Both the position numbers and the translations under genes were made by a program. From the NCBI GenBank assembly GCA_947177675.1, contig CAMWVK010000133.1, forward strand, positions 1 through 5,458: a stretch of 5,458 bases of DNA, in the 5' to 3' direction. Within the stretch, counting starts at the first letter, position 1. Each line of letters starts with the position of its first letter. Shown here one piece after another: positions 3,627 to 5,458 of the stretch. Source of the DNA: an uncultured Mucispirillum sp. (GTDB lineage Bacteria; Chrysiogenota; Deferribacteres; Deferribacterales; Mucispirillaceae). The notes under the pieces are model-generated. The model worked only from the letters and a program-made list of their open reading frames with translations. It ran no database searches and was not told where the DNA came from.

Positions 3627-5186
3627 GTGATAAGCACTGAAATAAGAGAAAAGCAAATTCATTTTCACAGTCAAGATTTATATAATTCTGTAAAAATACC
3701 AGTGCGGGATTATTTGCTGGAATTAACGCAGGATTTAGAGCTTGCAATCCTGCTTAATCAAATAATTTTTTCTAAAAAAGATAAACTTACTTTAAATGAT
3801 ATTAAAAAGCTGACTTTAAATGAAAAGACAAAACAGACTATAAGAGCTAAGCTGGAACAGCTTATTGAACTTGGTCTAATTCGCAAATATAAAGGCAATA
3901 GTTTAATATACAACCAAGATTTATATGAACCGACTGATAAAGTAATTTCTGATAACCAGGATATATTAGCACTAATAGAAGGAATTGATTTAAAGTATGA
4001 TTTTCATTACCTTACAGCTGCTTTATTAAACAAATTTAGAACATATGCACTATCAGGTATCAATGAGATAAGAATATCTGCCAGCAAATTAAAATCAATG
4101 CTGGGCGTGAATAACAGTGAAAGTTCTATTCGTTCTATCTTAAAGCAGCTTATAGCTGATGATTACATTGCAGCTGAACTTGTTTATGGTGTCTATAATT
4201 ATAAAATCAATGTATCTAAAATCACAAATAATTACAGTGCTGATGATATAAATAAATTTACTGCTGAACTATTTAGCATATATCAAGAATATTTAAAGCA
4301 GGTAAATATTTCTTTTTCTAAAAGTGAGCTTAAAAGTTATAAAATGACTATTAAAAGAATGCTTAATGATGGTTATAATCCATTAATTTTAAAGCATATT
4401 TTTTCTTTTATCACATTAAACTATTTTGATTTTAAAGAGTTTACAACACCAGCAAAAATAAAAAAATCATATGATAAATTATATAATCTTTCAAAAGCAT
4501 TTTCTAAAAGAAAGGCAAAAAGATTTATATATAAGTTAAAAAATAATTTATTAAGCATGAATGAAACTGATAAAGATAAATCTAATCAAGATAAAGTAGT
4601 CATATCTGATATAGAAATATGGACAAAAGCACAAAGTTATATAGATAATTTAAAAGGTGCATTGCAAAAATGGTATTACTCTTCCCTTGCTGGTGTTACA
4701 GATATTGATTTTGATGATTTCTATCAGGAAGCATTGAAAGCAGCTTATGAGTATAAGAAAAAACATCCAGAATTTGAATTTAAGGCAAATAATATAAAAT
4801 TTTTAACAAAAGATTATATGTTTGATAAAAGAGCTAAAACTATCTACAATGGCAAAAATTCCATTATTAATTTTGAGTATGAACTTGATGATTTAGATTT
4901 AGATAAATATACTATACAAGAGGCAGAAAAGCACATAGAGATTGATTATGATAAAAATACTGGTATAAATAAATTATTTGATATATTAGATGAAAGAAGC
5001 AGATTTATAATTAAGCACTATATCGGCTATGATGGACATTCTCTTACTTTTAAAGAAATAGGCAGTATACTTAATCTTTCGGAATCTTATACAGCAAGAA
5101 TTTATAAAAAAGCTATTCTTTTATTAAAGGAATGTTTTCCACCCGATAAAGAGCAGAAGATAAGGCAGTTAATTTTTAATACTTAA
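3627..5186 (+). CDS. Replication initiator-like protein fused to a sigma-70-like module
   Basis: This is a 519-residue cytoplasmic-looking protein that I cannot place in a named family. Residues 20-100 look like a winged-helix domain of the phage/plasmid initiator type (KIPVRDYLLEL; then TIRAKLEQLIELGLIRKYKGNSLIY). A second wing-like unit is at about 125-195 (ISASKLKSMLGV; SSIRSILKQLIADDYIAAE). Residues 206-293 resemble the C-terminal helical domain of replisome organisers or DnaB loaders (YQEYLK..., DGYNPLILKHIF, then FTTPAKIKKSYDKLYN). After a Lys-rich linker (about 294-325), residues 328-408 resemble sigma region 2 (DFDDFYQEALKAAYEY, later DKRAK). Residues 447-503 resemble sigma region 4 (LDERSRFIIKHYIG, then LTFKEIGSILNLSESYTARIYKKAILLLK). 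It begins with GTG, 187 bases after the tRNA-Phe fragment, which suggests an accessory element. Alternatives: a phage transcription regulator, or a plasmid Rep with an unrelated helical tail. The domain calls are pattern-based inference. Confidence 0.7.
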   Translation: MISTEIREKQIHFHSQDLYNSVKIPVRDYLLELTQDLELAILLNQIIFSKKDKLTLNDIKKLTLNEKTKQTIRAKLEQLIELGLIRKYKGNSLIYNQDLYEPTDKVISDNQDILALIEGIDLKYDFHYLTAALLNKFRTYALSGINEIRISASKLKSMLGVNNSESSIRSILKQLIADDYIAAELVYGVYNYKINVSKITNNYSADDINKFTAELFSIYQEYLKQVNISFSKSELKSYKMTIKRMLNDGYNPLILKHIFSFITLNYFDFKEFTTPAKIKKSYDKLYNLSKAFSKRKAKRFIYKLKNNLLSMNETDKDKSNQDKVVISDIEIWTKAQSYIDNLKGALQKWYYSSLAGVTDIDFDDFYQEALKAAYEYKKKHPEFEFKANNIKFLTKDYMFDKRAKTIYNGKNSIINFEYELDDLDLDKYTIQEAEKHIEIDYDKNTGINKLFDILDERSRFIIKHYIGYDGHSLTFKEIGSILNLSESYTARIYKKAILLLKECFPPDKEQKIRQLIFNT

Positions 5187-5262
5187 CCGCCGATGAAACG
5201 CCAAGCAGCTTAACCAGCATAATGAAAACACCCACCACAATATAATAATATTCACTCTTAAA
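5176..5262 (-). pseudogene. Short membrane-peptide fragment on the minus strand
   Basis: The minus strand encodes 28 residues, ending VGVFIMLVKLLGVSSAVKY, between a stop at 5263-5265 and a stop at 5176-5178. It reads like a transmembrane helix and uses GC-richer codons than its neighbours. There is no start before an internal Met (14 residues to the end) and no clear ribosome binding site. It may be the remnant of a membrane protein or chance. It overlaps the end of the convergent gene by 11 bases. Confidence 0.2.
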
Positions 5263-5320
5263 TTAATCAGAAATAACGATATATCAGTTAAATTTAAGTT
5301 ATAAATTTTATTCCTGGTAT

Positions 5321-5342
5321 ATTATGTAGAAATTATGTAGAA
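5321..5342 (+). repeat. Tandem repeat, 2 x 11 bases
   Basis: ATTATGTAGAA occurs twice in a row without a spacer (5321-5331 and 5332-5342). It is immediately followed by the terminator-like hairpin. Two short copies are too few to call a replication iteron array. Confidence 0.7.
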
Positions 5343-5346
5343 AATT

Positions 5347-5387
5347 AACACTAAAGAGAGAAAATCTTTTTTTATATAGTGTTTTTT
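5347..5387 (+). terminator. AT-rich terminator-like hairpin
   Basis: AACACTA (5347-5353) pairs with TAGTGTT (5377-5383), an inner AAGA/TCTT pairing is possible, and the right arm runs into a T-tract to 5387. The stem is weak in GC. It is 160 bases after the stop of the initiator-sigma gene and could end its transcript. Confidence 0.4.
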
Positions 5388-5458
5388 ATATCAACAGTTC
5401 GCAAAAATTCATACACTGATTACAATTTTTAATACAGTTTATAAGAATATATAAAGAT
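5388..5458. other. AT-rich sequence, nothing recognised
   Basis: No gene start, strong dyad or promoter could be supported in this last stretch. A gene may begin beyond the window. Confidence 0.4.

Noticed and set aside
3410..3640. 76-codon + strand frame with hydrophobic segments
   Set aside because: Its only GTG/ATG starts (3410, 3416) lie inside the tRNA-Phe fragment, with no ribosome binding site. It runs through the two dyads and overlaps the start of the better supported gene. A real small membrane protein starting at a rare codon cannot be excluded.

Overview
The window is AT-rich, low-GC bacterial DNA. It looks like a host chromosome segment carrying a housekeeping operon, followed by a repeat-rich junction and an accessory gene. 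The order dnaX tail, ybaB, recR, then an RNase G/E gene, and the strong A/T codon bias would fit a low-GC Deferribacteres-type (Mucispirillum-like) genome. That taxonomic guess is inference from overall impression, not from a diagnostic marker.

Layout: positions 1-60 are almost pure A/T, with no frame open on the + strand across all of them. Positions 28-300 read as the 3' end of dnaX (DNA polymerase III tau/gamma). ybaB (328-636) and recR (655-1254) follow at tight spacing, forming the classic dnaX-ybaB-recR replication/recombination cluster. A 210-base gap (1255-1464) is packed with small hairpins and a 63-base direct repeat. The second copy of that repeat supplies the Shine-Dalgarno of the RNase G gene (rng, 1465-3030).

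Positions 3031-3626 hold no convincing gene. They contain an inverted repeat of the CTGAG...CGAAG...TCT type, a third structured hairpin pair resembling those upstream of rng, and a partial extra repeat copy. They also hold a clear 38-base 3' fragment of a tRNA-Phe gene (3402-3439), which is a probable attachment-site scar of an integrated element. Two strong dyads lie between this scar and the next gene.

The most interesting gene is at 3627-5186 (519 aa). Its N-terminal half looks like a phage or plasmid replication initiator/replisome organiser with two winged-helix-like segments and a DnaB-loader-like helical region. Its C-terminal third reads as a sigma-70-like module, with region 2-like and region 4-like segments. 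I do not recognise this architecture as a named family. The last 270 bases contain a short minus-strand membrane-peptide fragment, an 11-base tandem repeat and a terminator-like hairpin, with no convincing gene.

Working model: a conserved DNA-metabolism/RNA-decay block ends at 3030, and beyond the tRNA-Phe scar an accessory element or its remains begins, represented here by the initiator-sigma fusion.
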